Assembly (NCBI GenBank): GCA_003053925.1
Contig: QBKD01000001.1
Location: forward strand, 744,001-808,000
Reading direction: 5' to 3'
DNA from: Microbacteriaceae bacterium MWH-Ta3
Lineage (GTDB): Bacteria > Actinomycetota > Actinomycetes > Actinomycetales > Microbacteriaceae
Length of the DNA: 64,000 nucleotides
The notes under the pieces were generated by a model that was not told where the DNA came from, made no database searches, and was given only the letters and a program-made list of their open reading frames with translations. Each line of letters starts with the position of its first letter. The stretch's first letter is position 1. Positions 42,512-51,946 of this stretch are shown piece by piece. The position numbers were made by a program, and so were the translations under genes.

Positions 42512-43357
42512 ATGAATCCCGTGATCAAGATGTTCAGCATTGGGGCCGTAGTGGCCGTGAGTATTGCACTGGCTGGCGCACCCGCATTTGCGGCAGATGC
42601 CGATGTCGTCGAAGAGGTCATTGTGACCGATGTCCTCGACGACCTCGAGGTTGTGGCCGGGGACGAGCTTATCGACGACCTGCTGGAAGACATCGATAGC
42701 GATGTACTCGATGACGAACTGGTCGACGACGTAACGGACGTGCTGGATGACAGCGGCGACCCCACCGAAGTCATCGACGAGGACACCACGGAAAACCTCG
42801 ACGAGCAGTCGGCGGTGTGGGCCGAGTTTGGTGATGTCTGGCACGTGGCCTTCGAGGCCATCAAGTCGGATTTCACGGCGTGCCGCGAGGCAAACCCCAC
42901 CCAGTCCGCACGTGAGTGTGCCGCGGCCTTCACCAGCACCCTGCATGTCGCTCACGCTCAGGCTATGGTCTCCTGGGCTCAGGAACAACTGGCGCTCGTC
43001 GCCACCCTGCCGGAAGACCAGCAGGCTGCTGCCGCAGCCGAGATTCAGGCGGCGATTGCTCGTGCCGAGACGCGCCTTGCCAAGGTAATCGAGCGTGAGG
43101 CGGACGCCGCCGCGCGGGCGCAGGAGAAGCTCGAGGAACAGGCAGCCAAGGCTGAAGAGCACGCGAATAACGGCAAGGGCAATTCGGGATCGAACGGATC
43201 CGACGATGACTCCACTGATACGACCGACTCCACCGACTCCACGGACACCACCGACGATTCCGACACATCGAACACAGACGACTCGAACGGCTCGAAGCCG
43301 GACAAGCCAGCCAAGCCCGAGAAGCCGGCAAAGCCCGAGAAGGGCGAGAGGGACTAA
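42512..43357 (+). CDS. Secreted acidic coiled-coil protein, 281 aa
   Basis: Exported protein with a Sec signal peptide (residues 1-28, ending APAFA-ADAD). Residues 30-100 are very rich in Asp/Glu with hydrophobic spacing (LDDLEVVAGDELIDDLLEDI). A WAEFGDVW motif is at 103-110. A helical region with two cysteines follows (FTACREANPTQSARECAAAF), then a long Ala/Glu coiled coil (about 170-225) and a Ser/Thr/Asp tail ending in KPEKPAKPEKGE-type repeats. SD GAGGAG. No known family. First gene of a three-gene secreted cluster. Confidence 0.75.
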   Translation: MNPVIKMFSIGAVVAVSIALAGAPAFAADADVVEEVIVTDVLDDLEVVAGDELIDDLLEDIDSDVLDDELVDDVTDVLDDSGDPTEVIDEDTTENLDEQSAVWAEFGDVWHVAFEAIKSDFTACREANPTQSARECAAAFTSTLHVAHAQAMVSWAQEQLALVATLPEDQQAAAAAEIQAAIARAETRLAKVIEREADAAARAQEKLEEQAAKAEEHANNGKGNSGSNGSDDDSTDTTDSTDSTDTTDDSDTSNTDDSNGSKPDKPAKPEKPAKPEKGERD

Positions 43358-43359
43358 TC

Positions 43360-43662
43360 ATGACCACCACGTTTCCCCGCATTGCCGCAATCGCACTGAT
43401 TGCTCTGAGCCTCACCGGTTGTGCGAGCGGCGTTCCCACCGAAACCACCAATGTGATCTCTGGTAACGACATTCTGACCGCCGATCTGTCTGCCGACCTC
43501 ACGGCACGCGGCGTTGTGCTTGCCGCCGTGCTGCTTGTGGCAGGCGATATCGAGGTTGCTGTTTCCAACGGAACCGTGACACCCGCCGAAGTCGATGCCG
43601 CGCAGAAGGCAATCGATGAGGGCACTCTGGACCTGTGGCGCCAAAGGGCAGAGGCGGAATAA
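43360..43662 (+). CDS. Small putative lipoprotein, 100 aa
   Basis: Signal peptide with lipobox LSLTGC (Cys at residue 21), so probably a membrane-anchored lipoprotein. The mature part is about 80 residues: a polar linker, a helix GVVLAAVLLVAGDIEVAV and an EF-hand-unlike helix pair VTPAEVDAAQKAIDEGTLDL. It starts 2 nt after the stop of the acidic protein and its stop overlaps the next start. Unknown function, presumably acting with its neighbours. Confidence 0.7.
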   Translation: MTTTFPRIAAIALIALSLTGCASGVPTETTNVISGNDILTADLSADLTARGVVLAAVLLVAGDIEVAVSNGTVTPAEVDAAQKAIDEGTLDLWRQRAEAE

Positions 43663-44216
43663 TGATGAACCTCCGAGCAATCGCCGTTGCAACCACGCTG
43701 GCGCTTGCGCTGGGTGTGCAACCCGCGTCGGCGTCAATCACGGATGCACACCGCGTGATCGTTCAGACGGTGCTGGCGAATCTGGGTGTCGAGGCCTCGC
43801 CCGAACTTATTGACGAGATCCTCGCCGAACTGGACCCTACGCTCTACGATCCCAACCTCGTGTCCGCGGTCGATTCCGCGCTGGCAAATGGCGATGATAT
43901 CGCCGCGTTGATCACCGGCGCAGCGGCAACGCACTTTGCAACGCAGGTGGATTTGTGGGCGAAGTACGGTGCCGACTGGGCGGCCGAAGCTGCAGAAGAT
44001 GCTGACGACGACGCCGATGATGACGACACCGACGAAGCCGATGACGATGCTGACGACACGGATGACGATTCCGACACAGACGACGACAGCGATGACGTCG
44101 ATACGGATGACGCCGACGACGTAGACGATGACGACACCGACGAAGCCGATGACGACGAGTCCGACGATGAGGACGAAGCCGAATCTGACGACGACGAGGA
44201 CGAAGAAGACGACTAG
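43662..44216 (+). CDS. Secreted protein with very acidic tail, 184 aa
   Basis: Signal peptide (1-25, ending PASASI). A small helical domain (26-110) contains LIDEILAELDPTLYDPNLV and WAKYGADW at 99-106, similar to WAEFGDVW in the first protein of the cluster. Residues 111-184 are almost only Asp, Glu, Ala, Thr and Ser. The coding DNA has a 29-bp direct repeat. Start ATG at 43662 forms TAATG with the preceding stop; 43665 is an alternative. Could bind calcium or other cations at the surface; no family known. Confidence 0.72.
   Translation: MMNLRAIAVATTLALALGVQPASASITDAHRVIVQTVLANLGVEASPELIDEILAELDPTLYDPNLVSAVDSALANGDDIAALITGAAATHFATQVDLWAKYGADWAAEAAEDADDDADDDDTDEADDDADDTDDDSDTDDDSDDVDTDDADDVDDDDTDEADDDESDDEDEAESDDDEDEEDD
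44019..44155 (+). repeat. 29-bp direct repeat in the acidic tail
   Basis: Identical 29-bp copies at 44019-44047 and 44127-44155, encoding DDDTDEADD within the Asp-rich tail. They suggest tail growth by duplication and allow length change by slippage. Confidence 0.8.
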
Positions 44217-44246
44217 TCCACGGCCCGCCTCGGTAGGCTAATCATC

Positions 44247-44546
44247 ATGGACGACGCAACACAGAACCAACTCGCATCGCTGCGCAAGAGCATCGACAAC
44301 ATTGATTCGGCGTTGGTTCACATGCTGGCAGAGCGTTTCAAATGCACCCAGCAGGTGGGAGTCCTGAAGGCCACCTCGGGGCTTCCCGCGTCGGACAAGA
44401 CCCGTGAATCCGAACAAATTGAGCGGCTGCGTAGCCTCGCCCTCGATGCCAATTTGGATCCGGCGTTCGCCGAGAAATTCCTGAACTTCATCGTTGCCGA
44501 GGTCATTCGCCATCACGAACAGATCGCGGGCGATCACGGCGGTTAG
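44247..44546 (+). CDS. Chorismate mutase (AroQ type)
   Basis: 99-aa all-helical chorismate mutase, making prephenate for Phe and Tyr. N-terminal LRKSIDNIDSALVHMLAERF, then KATSGLPASDKTRESEQIER, match the AroQ class with its conserved Arg and Lys. TAGGCT (44234-44239) is 7 nt before the ATG with no SD: leaderless. Stand-alone domain. Confidence 0.88.
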   Translation: MDDATQNQLASLRKSIDNIDSALVHMLAERFKCTQQVGVLKATSGLPASDKTRESEQIERLRSLALDANLDPAFAEKFLNFIVAEVIRHHEQIAGDHGG

Positions 44547-44586
44547 CGATGACCGAATCTGACGCCGCTCGGCTTCCGTCGGGCGC

Positions 44587-45216
44587 CTAGCGCTGCTCGT
44601 CGCGTAAAGCGAGTGCGGCATCGCGCGCGGCGATCAGCCGGTGCGCCACATCAATACACCGGTCAATCGTGGGCTGGTGGCGCTTGACGGTCAAATACTT
44701 GGGGCCGGGCCACGCGGGCACAAATTCCTTATTGCGCTGACGGCGCAATTGCCATGCGAACAGGCACTCCTCGGCGCCCGTTACAAACAGCTGCCATTGA
44801 ACCTGGCGGTGATACGCCGGGTTGACCTCGTCCCACGATGCCCAATCCTTACCGGTGGTCTTGACCTCGACAATCGTTCCGTGATCGGGCGACAGCCCAT
44901 CGGGGGTCGCCATCATCCACGAGGCCTCGGCCGATGCAATGAGCCAGTCGTTGCCTTCAATATCGAATCGTGTTGCCAGCTTGTCGATGATGATGGGTTC
45001 CTGCTGGCGCCCGAACGCCATGTAGGCATTGTCGGCGATGGGAGTGGGGTCAATCATCTGGCCTACGGTCTCGCGAAAACCCGCGGAATCGAACGCACGG
45101 CCCACCATCGTGGCAGTGACACCTGTGGCGCGCACACGCAACCACTCGTCGCGGTCGGCGCTCTGCACAAGAAACCTACTGGGCTCAATCACGGCGAAAC
45201 CACCATCCTTCTGCAC
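44587..45216 (-). CDS. YqaJ-type viral recombinase/exonuclease family protein
   Basis: 209-aa PD-(D/E)XK protein of the YqaJ/lambda-exonuclease type. FGRQQEPIIIDKL carries the first Glu, MATPDGLSPDHGTIVEVKTT the catalytic D...E-x-K, and YHRQVQWQLFVTGAEECLFA the following helix. The start codon is GTG at 45216 without a clear SD; a downstream GTG could be used. No phage genes surround it, so it is either a domesticated phage gene or a host DNA-processing enzyme. Confidence 0.78.
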   Translation of the reverse strand: MQKDGGFAVIEPSRFLVQSADRDEWLRVRATGVTATMVGRAFDSAGFRETVGQMIDPTPIADNAYMAFGRQQEPIIIDKLATRFDIEGNDWLIASAEASWMMATPDGLSPDHGTIVEVKTTGKDWASWDEVNPAYHRQVQWQLFVTGAEECLFAWQLRRQRNKEFVPAWPGPKYLTVKRHQPTIDRCIDVAHRLIAARDAALALRDEQR

Positions 45217-45327
45217 AAGGTTACCCGAGGCCCCCGACGTCCTGCGGGTGCCGTTCCGTGCGGGTGAGGATATCCGTGACGGCGCGCCTCGAATTGTTCA
45301 CTTCGAGTTTGCGCCGGGGTCACTACG

Positions 45328-45990
45328 ATGCTTCACACTCGTGTCGTGCCCGCTCAGATTCCCGCTTGTGACACCCTGTACGGTTTCGGCCTGGTGCTGG
45401 AACCATTCCGCCCAGGTCACCTTGACGACCTGTTCACGGCGATTGCGCACGAGTCCGTCTTCGACCAGGGATTCGGCGGAGGCCCGCAAGCGCTGGCCCA
45501 CACCAGCACAGATTTCGCCAAGTGGGCGCTGCGACACTTCCGCTGGAACGACGGCCACGTCTATGTGGTGCGACAAGCAACGGGACCATTCGCGGGGGCG
45601 ATCGTCGGAATTACGACACTGGGAGATTGGGATGTCGATCGCGAGCACGCACACATTTTTTCGTCCGCCTTTGCGCCCCACACGTGGGGATCGGCCGTGA
45701 ACCCTGCCACCAAAATGATCCTGTTGGACCGCGCCTTTGCGCACGGATTCGGCCGGGTGCGAATTCAGGCTGATGCCGTGAACATTCGGTCTCGACGCGC
45801 GATTGAGGCTCTGGGTGCCACCTTCGAGGGCGTCATTCGCCGAGATAAGCAACGGCTGGATGGCACCTGGCGTGACACCGCCATCTATTCAATCGTGGTC
45901 GAGGAATGGCCCGAGGTTCGTGCCCGTCTTGCTGCCCGAGTCACTGCTCGTCTGGCCCGCGACGAGGCTCGCTACGCGACCCCGGCGTAA
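45328..45990 (+). CDS. GNAT family N-acetyltransferase
   Basis: 220-aa acetyltransferase of the RimJ/RimL-like GNAT type. Core features: LVLEPFRPGHLDDLFTAIAH, VGITTLGDWDVDREHAHIFS, WGSAVNPATKMILLDRAFAH (acetyl-CoA region) and NIRSRRAIEALGATFEGVIR. The ATG at 45328 overlaps a -10-like TACGAT, and the GTG at 45346 is another possible start. Substrate unknown. Confidence 0.85.
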   Translation: MLHTRVVPAQIPACDTLYGFGLVLEPFRPGHLDDLFTAIAHESVFDQGFGGGPQALAHTSTDFAKWALRHFRWNDGHVYVVRQATGPFAGAIVGITTLGDWDVDREHAHIFSSAFAPHTWGSAVNPATKMILLDRAFAHGFGRVRIQADAVNIRSRRAIEALGATFEGVIRRDKQRLDGTWRDTAIYSIVVEEWPEVRARLAARVTARLARDEARYATPA

Positions 45991-45992
45991 CA

Positions 45993-46022
45993 GAGGCCCC
46001 GGCGCGCGAACGCCGAGGCCTC
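45993..46022. terminator. Bidirectional hairpin terminator
   Basis: GAGGCC-C-CGGCG pairs with CGCCG-A-GGCCTC (one mismatch) around a 6-nt loop, between the convergent GNAT and purL genes. Confidence 0.68.
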
Positions 46023-46039
46023 GGAAGGTGTGAGCGGGT

Positions 46040-48340
46040 TTAGCCGCCGACGACAGGCCCGAAGTGGGCGGGCAGGGTGGCGCGGTGGACCGCAGCCAGC
46101 TGCTCGACCGAGACCTCGAACTGGCCCTGGACCTCCAGTGACGCGGAACCGGTGTCGGTCACGCCGATGCGCAGCACGGGCACGTTGCGGCCTTCGCACA
46201 GTCCGCGGAAGCGCACGTCGTCGGTGCGGTCGACCGAGACAATGACACGAGCCGTGGTCTCTGAGAACAGTGCTGCGGTGGCGTCGACGCCGTCGCGCTG
46301 CTGCAGTTCGTCGATCCACACGCGGGCGCCCACACCGAAGCGCAGTACGCCGTCGGTGAGTGCCTTGATGAGTCCACCGGTGCCGAGGTCGATGGCGCTG
46401 GTGACAATGCCCTCGTGAGCGGCCGCAGCCAGGAGGCCAGCCAGCGCCTTTTCGGCGGGGAAGTCCACGACGGGAGGCTTCCCGCCCAGGTGGTTGTGCA
46501 CGGCTCCGGCCCAGCTGGATCCGTCGAGCTCATCGCGCGTGACACCCAGCAGGTAGATGTTCTCGCCCTCGTCCTGCCAACCACTGGGAAGACGGCGTGC
46601 CACGTTGTCGATCGACCCCATGACCGCCACCACGGGGGTGGGGTGAATCGGTACGTCGCCGGTCTGGTTGTAGAACGACACGTTTCCACCGGTGACTGGG
46701 ATACCCAGTTCCAGGCAGCCATCCGCCAGGCCCTCGACCGCACGGGCGAATTGCCACATGACCTCAGGGTTTTCGGGGCTACCGAAGTTCAGGCAGTCGC
46801 TGACCGCCATCGGGGTCGCGCCACTGGTGGCAACGTTGCGGTACGACTCGACGAGCGCAAGCTGCGCACCCACATAGGGATCCAGCTGGCAGTAACGGCC
46901 GTTGGCGTCGGTGGCGAGTGCAACACCAAGACCCGATTCCTCGTCGATACGGATCATGCCCGCGCCGTCGGGGGTGTGCAGGGCGGTGTTACCCATCACG
47001 TAATAGTCGTACTGGTTCGTGATCCAGTCGGTGTCGGCCTCGTTGGGCGAACCCAGGAGCGCGAGGAACTGGTCACGCAGTTCCGTGCCCGTTTGTGCAC
47101 GCGCAAACTTGGCGGCGGAATCGGCCTGCAGGGCATCAATCCAGCTGGGGTATTCCATGGGGCGGTTGTACACGGGGCCATCGACCGCGACAGTGCGCGG
47201 GTCGACGTTGACGATGGTTTCGCCCTGCCATTCGATGATCAGGCGGCCGGTGTTCGTGACCTCGCCCAGCACACTGGCCTCGACATCCCACTTGGTGGTG
47301 ACGGCAAGGAAGGCCTCGAGCTTCTCGGGGCGCACAATCGCCATCATGCGCTCCTGGCTTTCCGACATCAGAATTTCTTCGGCGGTCAGCGTGGGGTCGC
47401 GCAGCAGAACGTTGTCCAGCGTGATGTGCATGCCGCCGTCGCCGTTCGACGCCAGTTCGCTGGTGGCACACGAGATTCCTGCGGCACCCAGATCCTGGAT
47501 TCCCTCGACGCAGTCGCCCTGGAACAGTTCCAGGCAGCATTCGATCAGCACCTTTTCGGCAAAGGGGTCGCCTACCTGAACTGCGGGGCGCTTCGTGGGG
47601 CCTCCCTCGGCGAAGGTGTCCGATGCCAGAATCGAGGCGCCGCCAATGCCATCGCCGCCGGTACGTGCACCGAACAAAACCACCAGGTTGCCCACGCCCT
47701 TGGCGTTGGCCAGGTGCAGGTCTTCGTGACGCAGTGCGCCCACGGCCAGCGCGTTGACCAGCGGGTTCGCCTGGTATACCGAGTCGAACCAGGTTTCGCC
47801 ACCGATGTTGGGCAGGCCCAGGCAGTTGCCGTAGAACGAGATCCCCGAGACCACGCCGTTGACAACGCGGTGGGTGTCCTCATGGTCGATTGCGCCGAAA
47901 CGCAGGGCGTCCATGACGGCCACGGGGCGCGCGCCCATCGAGATGATGTCGCGCACGATTCCGCCAACGCCGGTTGCGGCGCCCTGGAAGGGTTCGATGT
48001 ACGAGGGGTGGTTGTGGCTCTCGATCTTGAAGGTGACCGCCCAGCCTTCGCCGATATCGACGACGCCGGCGTTCTCGCCCATTCCCACCATGAGGTGCTT
48101 CTTCATGTCCTCGCTGACCTTCTGGCCAAACTGGCGCAGGTGCACCTTCGACGACTTGTACGAGCAGTGCTCGGACCACATGACCGAGTACATGGCCAAC
48201 TCGCCACTGGTGGGGCGACGGCCCAGGATCTCGCGGATCTGTGCATACTCGTCGGCCTTCAAACCCAGCAGTTCATACGGCTGGTGCTTGTCGGGTGTTG
48301 CGATGGCGTTGTCGACGGTGTCGGGAACGTGCTCGGTCAA
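46040..48340 (-). CDS. purL: Phosphoribosylformylglycinamidine synthase subunit PurL
   Basis: 766-aa small-type PurL, the synthetase subunit converting FGAR to FGAM with ammonia from PurQ. N-terminal [20 protein letters not shown] and [12 protein letters not shown] are typical; internal ATP-binding repeats of the PurM-like fold follow ([13 protein letters not shown]). 9 nt after purQ. A long open frame on the opposite strand is not real. Confidence 0.97.
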   Translation of the reverse strand: MTEHVPDTVDNAIATPDKHQPYELLGLKADEYAQIREILGRRPTSGELAMYSVMWSEHCSYKSSKVHLRQFGQKVSEDMKKHLMVGMGENAGVVDIGEGWAVTFKIESHNHPSYIEPFQGAATGVGGIVRDIISMGARPVAVMDALRFGAIDHEDTHRVVNGVVSGISFYGNCLGLPNIGGETWFDSVYQANPLVNALAVGALRHEDLHLANAKGVGNLVVLFGARTGGDGIGGASILASDTFAEGGPTKRPAVQVGDPFAEKVLIECCLELFQGDCVEGIQDLGAAGISCATSELASNGDGGMHITLDNVLLRDPTLTAEEILMSESQERMMAIVRPEKLEAFLAVTTKWDVEASVLGEVTNTGRLIIEWQGETIVNVDPRTVAVDGPVYNRPMEYPSWIDALQADSAAKFARAQTGTELRDQFLALLGSPNEADTDWITNQYDYYVMGNTALHTPDGAGMIRIDEESGLGVALATDANGRYCQLDPYVGAQLALVESYRNVATSGATPMAVSDCLNFGSPENPEVMWQFARAVEGLADGCLELGIPVTGGNVSFYNQTGDVPIHPTPVVAVMGSIDNVARRLPSGWQDEGENIYLLGVTRDELDGSSWAGAVHNHLGGKPPVVDFPAEKALAGLLAAAAHEGIVTSAIDLGTGGLIKALTDGVLRFGVGARVWIDELQQRDGVDATAALFSETTARVIVSVDRTDDVRFRGLCEGRNVPVLRIGVTDTGSASLEVQGQFEVSVEQLAAVHRATLPAHFGPVVGG

Positions 48341-48349
48341 CGGGTTTCC

Positions 48350-49045
48350 TTACTTCGAGAGGACGGTGTCGGTGAGGACCGACACAAACATGGCCAGACC
48401 ATCGGTGCCGGACTGCATGCGATCGGCATCCGGGCCAAAGCCCGCCTCGACGGCGTGCTCGGGGTGGGGCATGAGGCCCACAACGTTGCCGCGCGCATTA
48501 CGCAGGCCGGCGATGTCGTTGAGCGAACCGTTGGGGTTCACGTCGAGGTAACGGAACGTCACCAGGCCTTCGCCCTCCAGGCGCTTGAGGGTTTCGTCGT
48601 CGGCGATGAATCCGCCCTCGCCGTTCTTCAGCGGAATGGTGATTTCCTGGCCCAGTTCGTAGGTGTTCGTCCAGGCGGTGTCGACGTTTTCAACACGCAG
48701 CTTCTGGTCGCGGCGAATGAACGTGCCGTGGTCGTTGCGAATGAGCCCGCCATCCAGCAGGTGTGCCTCGACCAGCACCTGGAATCCATTGCAGATTCCC
48801 AGCACGGGCAGTCCCTTGTTGGCGGCGTCGATGACCTCGCGCATGATGGGCGAGTGCGCGGCGATTGCGCCACAGCGCAGGTAGTCGCCGTACGAGAACC
48901 CGCCGGGGATGATGAGGGCGTCAACGCCCTGCAGGTCGTGGTCGTCGTGCCACAACGAGACAGGCTCGCCGCCCGCCAGTCGCACGGCACGCAGTGCATC
49001 GCGGTCGTCGAGCGACCCGGGGAAAGTGATGACTCCGACGCGCAC
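48350..49045 (-). CDS. purQ: Phosphoribosylformylglycinamidine synthase subunit PurQ
   Basis: 231-aa class I glutamine amidotransferase supplying ammonia to Pur[16 protein letters not shown] holds the nucleophile Cys, and MPHPEHAVE holds the catalytic His/Glu. Starts 3 nt after the purS stop. Confidence 0.96.
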   Translation of the reverse strand: MRVGVITFPGSLDDRDALRAVRLAGGEPVSLWHDDHDLQGVDALIIPGGFSYGDYLRCGAIAAHSPIMREVIDAANKGLPVLGICNGFQVLVEAHLLDGGLIRNDHGTFIRRDQKLRVENVDTAWTNTYELGQEITIPLKNGEGGFIADDETLKRLEGEGLVTFRYLDVNPNGSLNDIAGLRNARGNVVGLMPHPEHAVEAGFGPDADRMQSGTDGLAMFVSVLTDTVLSK

Positions 49046-49048
49046 GGA

Positions 49049-49297
49049 CTAGTCCGCCACGTGAATCGAGGTGACGTCCTCGATGACCTGGTTCGACAGT
49101 ACGTCGCGGGCCAATTCACCGATGTGCTCGAGCAGTTCGGGAGTGACGTCGGTGTTCAGCGTGATTTCGAAACGCTTTCCGATGCGAACATCCGTGATTT
49201 CGCCGTCGCCAAAGCGCTGCAGGGCGCGGGCGGTTGCTTTACCGGCCGGGTCCAGAAGCACTTCTTTGGGCATGACCTCAACGATTACAGTGGGCAC
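49049..49297 (-). CDS. purS: Phosphoribosylformylglycinamidine synthase subunit PurS
   Basis: 82-aa bridging subunit of the PurLQS complex. VIVEVMPKEVLLDPAGKATA and FEITLNTDVTPELLEHI fit the family. GTG start with a GAGGAG SD. First gene of purS-purQ-purL. Confidence 0.94.
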   Translation of the reverse strand: MPTVIVEVMPKEVLLDPAGKATARALQRFGDGEITDVRIGKRFEITLNTDVTPELLEHIGELARDVLSNQVIEDVTSIHVAD

Positions 49298-49367
49298 GAA
49301 TGCTCCTCAAAATTGGGCGGATACCGGCCTTCAGTCTATCGGCTGCGATGTGCTCATTTGCGCAGGA

Positions 49368-50183
49368 TTATGGGGCAGAAAGTGCCGAAATCACGCCGCG
49401 CTCGCGCATTTCCGCAACAGCCGCGTGAGCCCATCGCTCGTACCCCACCGCACTCGGGTGGAACAGGTCCGAGGCGAAGAATCCCTCGCCATACGGCGAC
49501 GGCGGTCGGTTCATCGAGGCGCGATCCAGCGCATTCACCAGCGGCCGGGCCGTGCGCTCGATGGCCTGCGAGTGTCGGTACAACCCCGACCGCAGAGGTT
49601 CGGGCAGTAACGCGAATCGATAGAACGCGGGCAGGCACGACACCTCGATGTGAGCCGTTGGATTCGCCGCGCGCAGAGTGGTGACTATGCGCAGCAGGTC
49701 GCGGGCGACGGCCGTGCGGGATCGAAACGCGAGGGTGTCGTTGGCGCCCAGGGTCACGTAAATCAGATCCGCCAGATGTGTCACCGCATCGGCGAGGTAA
49801 TCGCGAATGAATTCATCGGTGCGCGCACCATTTTCGCCAATGGCACGGTATTCCACGGCGCGGTTCGTGTGCGCCGCGAGGTGGTGCGCCATGCGGCCTG
49901 GCAGCGAATCAGCGAAGTCCGTCACGCCGCAGCCCACCGCGGTGGAATCACCAACAACAACGAGGCGCACAGGCTCGCTCGCGGCGCTCGCCGCCTCGGG
50001 CGCCACCGTACCCACCCACGGTTTGCGCGCATCGGGTAATCGCACCACCGTTCGTTTCAGGTGGATTCCCTGGGGCAGCGCCCGGGGCGCTTCGAGGGCC
50101 AGCGCCACGCGCGACAGGCGGTGTTCCCACCTCAGTGGCCATGAGGCCTCGAGGTCGGCACCGGTGCGGTAGCGCCAGGGCAT
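49368..50183 (-). CDS. SGNH/GDSL hydrolase family protein
   Basis: 271-aa SGNH-fold esterase. VVVGDSTAVGCGV holds the nucleophile Ser (block I), ENGARTDEF block II, TLGANDTLAF block III and FHPSAVGYERWA the Asp/His block V. No signal peptide, so cytoplasmic or envelope-associated. Start at 50183 (MPWRYRTG) forms TAATG with the stop of the VOC gene, so the two are coupled. Substrate unknown. Confidence 0.85.
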   Translation of the reverse strand: MPWRYRTGADLEASWPLRWEHRLSRVALALEAPRALPQGIHLKRTVVRLPDARKPWVGTVAPEAASAASEPVRLVVVGDSTAVGCGVTDFADSLPGRMAHHLAAHTNRAVEYRAIGENGARTDEFIRDYLADAVTHLADLIYVTLGANDTLAFRSRTAVARDLLRIVTTLRAANPTAHIEVSCLPAFYRFALLPEPLRSGLYRHSQAIERTARPLVNALDRASMNRPPSPYGEGFFASDLFHPSAVGYERWAHAAVAEMRERGVISALSAP

Positions 50184-51037
50184 TAGGCGATCTTCAACGT
50201 GACGATATTGCCCCACGGGTCGTCGACAGCGACGATCTGTCCGTCATCGCGCACCTGGTGGCCCTCATGGGTCAGGCGTTCCACAATGGCCCCGCGGTCG
50301 TCCGCGGTCGGAAGCGTAATGTCCAGCAGCCCGAGGCCCAGTGCGGGTTGGCGCACACCCGCGCCTCGGGACTTCCAGGTGTTCATCGCCATGTGGTGAT
50401 GGTACCCACCGGCCGACACGAACATTGCCTGTCCGCCGTAACGGAAGGTCTCGTCGAATCCCAGCCGGTTCACATAGAACTCGTGCGCAGTCTCGACATC
50501 GCCAACCGACAGGTGCACGTGACCCACGGTGATGGTGTGCGACCCGTGTGCGGCAACCGCATCCTCGGTGATGTGCGCGGTGAGGAACGCGTTGGGGTCC
50601 AGCGGCAGAGTGTCCATCTGAATCGTGTGGCCGCTGACCTGCCACTGCTCGCGGGGACGATCCCAGTACAGCTCGACGCCATTGCCCTCGGGGTCGTCAA
50701 AATAGAAGGCTTTCGACACTAGGTGGTCGGCGCTGCCCGTGAACAGGGTGGGGTGGTTCTGCGCAACGCGCAAGACGACGGCGGCAAGACCGGGTTCGGT
50801 TTCGAAAAGGATTGCGGTGTGGAACAGTCCGGCCTCGCGAGGACCGGCATGCTTCAGCCCCGGTGTGTGGCGCAACACCATCAATATTGTCGAGCCGCGA
50901 CCGAGAGTGGCCACCCCGCCCTCGTTGGTCAGAAGGGTCAGGCCCACGCCGTCACGGTAGAAACGAATCATCGCGTCGAGGTCGGCAACATCCAGGGTGA
51001 CCGCGCCCATGCGCGTGTCTGCGGCAATTGACGTCAT
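50183..51037 (-). CDS. VOC-family dioxygenase-like protein
   Basis: 284-aa protein with two vicinal-oxygen-chelate modules, like glyoxalase/ring-cleavage dioxygenases (YfiE/CatE type). N-terminal module: VTLDVADLDAMIRFYRDGVG, LFHTAILFE; C-terminal module: VGHVHLSVGDVETAHEFYVN and HHHMAMNTW. His/Glu metal ligands are plausible. The substrate is not determined. Coupled to the SGNH hydrolase gene behind it. Confidence 0.83.
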   Translation of the reverse strand: MTSIAADTRMGAVTLDVADLDAMIRFYRDGVGLTLLTNEGGVATLGRGSTILMVLRHTPGLKHAGPREAGLFHTAILFETEPGLAAVVLRVAQNHPTLFTGSADHLVSKAFYFDDPEGNGVELYWDRPREQWQVSGHTIQMDTLPLDPNAFLTAHITEDAVAAHGSHTITVGHVHLSVGDVETAHEFYVNRLGFDETFRYGGQAMFVSAGGYHHHMAMNTWKSRGAGVRQPALGLGLLDITLPTADDRGAIVERLTHEGHQVRDDGQIVAVDDPWGNIVTLKIA

Positions 51038-51085
51038 ACCGTGTCTAATTCACCGGGTCCGACAGTATTCCGAATCCACGCACAT

Positions 51086-51946
51086 TTAGTAAGTGAGTCG
51101 CTCAATAAGTTGACGGTACCGAGCGGCCGTGCGTTCGACGATGTCCGCGGGAAGCACGGGCGGGGTGCCCGTCTTGTCCCAGTTCGCGGCCAACCAGTCG
51201 CGCACAATCTGCTTGTCAAAGGATTCCAGGCGGTTCATGCCGCCAGCGGAATATGTCGCTGCATCCCAGTAGCGGCTGGAGTCGCTGGTGAGTACCTCGT
51301 CGCACAGTGTCAGCTGGCCAGTTACGCGGTCGCGACCAAATTCAAACTTGGTGTCCGCCAGAATTAGTCCGCGTGCTTCCGCAATCGCCGCAGCGCGGGT
51401 GTAAATAGCAAGGCTGGTGTCGCGCAGTTCCGCTGCGGTTTCGGCGCCGACCAGTTCGACCGTCTGGTCGAACGAAATGTTCTCGTCGTGCTCGCCCAGC
51501 GGAGCCTTGTATGCGGGGGTGAAGATGGGGGCTGGCAGGCGGTCGCCGTTCGAGAGGCCAGCGGGAAGAGGGATGCCGCAGACCGTGCCGCTGTCCTGGT
51601 ACTCGGCCCAGCCCGATCCCACGAGGTAGCCGCGAACGACACATTCCACGGGAAGCATATTCAGCGTACGCACAACCATCGAGCGCTCGGCGACTTCGGC
51701 GGGTGCCTCGATATCTGCCAAGTGATTGGGGAACTCGGCAAGCTGGTCAAACCACCAGCGCGACAGCTCGGTGAGCAGGGCGCCCTTGCCGGGGATGCCC
51801 GGTTCCAGCACGTGGTCAAATGCGCTGACGCGATCGCTGGCCACCATCAACAGAGTGGGGGACTCGACCAGGCTAGATTCCGAATCGGGAATATATAGGT
51901 CGCGCACCTTGCCGGAATATGCCAGACTCCAGCCCGTCAGGCTCAT
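51086..51946 (-). CDS. purC: SAICAR synthetase
   Basis: 286-aa ATP-dependent phosphoribosylaminoimidazole-succinocarboxamide synthase. [10 protein letters not shown] near the N-terminus, [20 protein letters not shown] and [13 protein letters not shown] are diagnostic. Overlaps the purD stop by 4 nt (ATGA). Confidence 0.96.
   Translation of the reverse strand: MSLTGWSLAYSGKVRDLYIPDSESSLVESPTLLMVASDRVSAFDHVLEPGIPGKGALLTELSRWWFDQLAEFPNHLADIEAPAEVAERSMVVRTLNMLPVECVVRGYLVGSGWAEYQDSGTVCGIPLPAGLSNGDRLPAPIFTPAYKAPLGEHDENISFDQTVELVGAETAAELRDTSLAIYTRAAAIAEARGLILADTKFEFGRDRVTGQLTLCDEVLTSDSSRYWDAATYSAGGMNRLESFDKQIVRDWLAANWDKTGTPPVLPADIVERTAARYRQLIERLTY

Noticed and set aside
46415-49684. A 1089-codon open frame on the plus strand
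   Set aside because: It runs antisense to purL-purQ-purS, whose motifs are unambiguous. Long antisense frames are common in high-G+C genes, and the translation is low-complexity with no family features.
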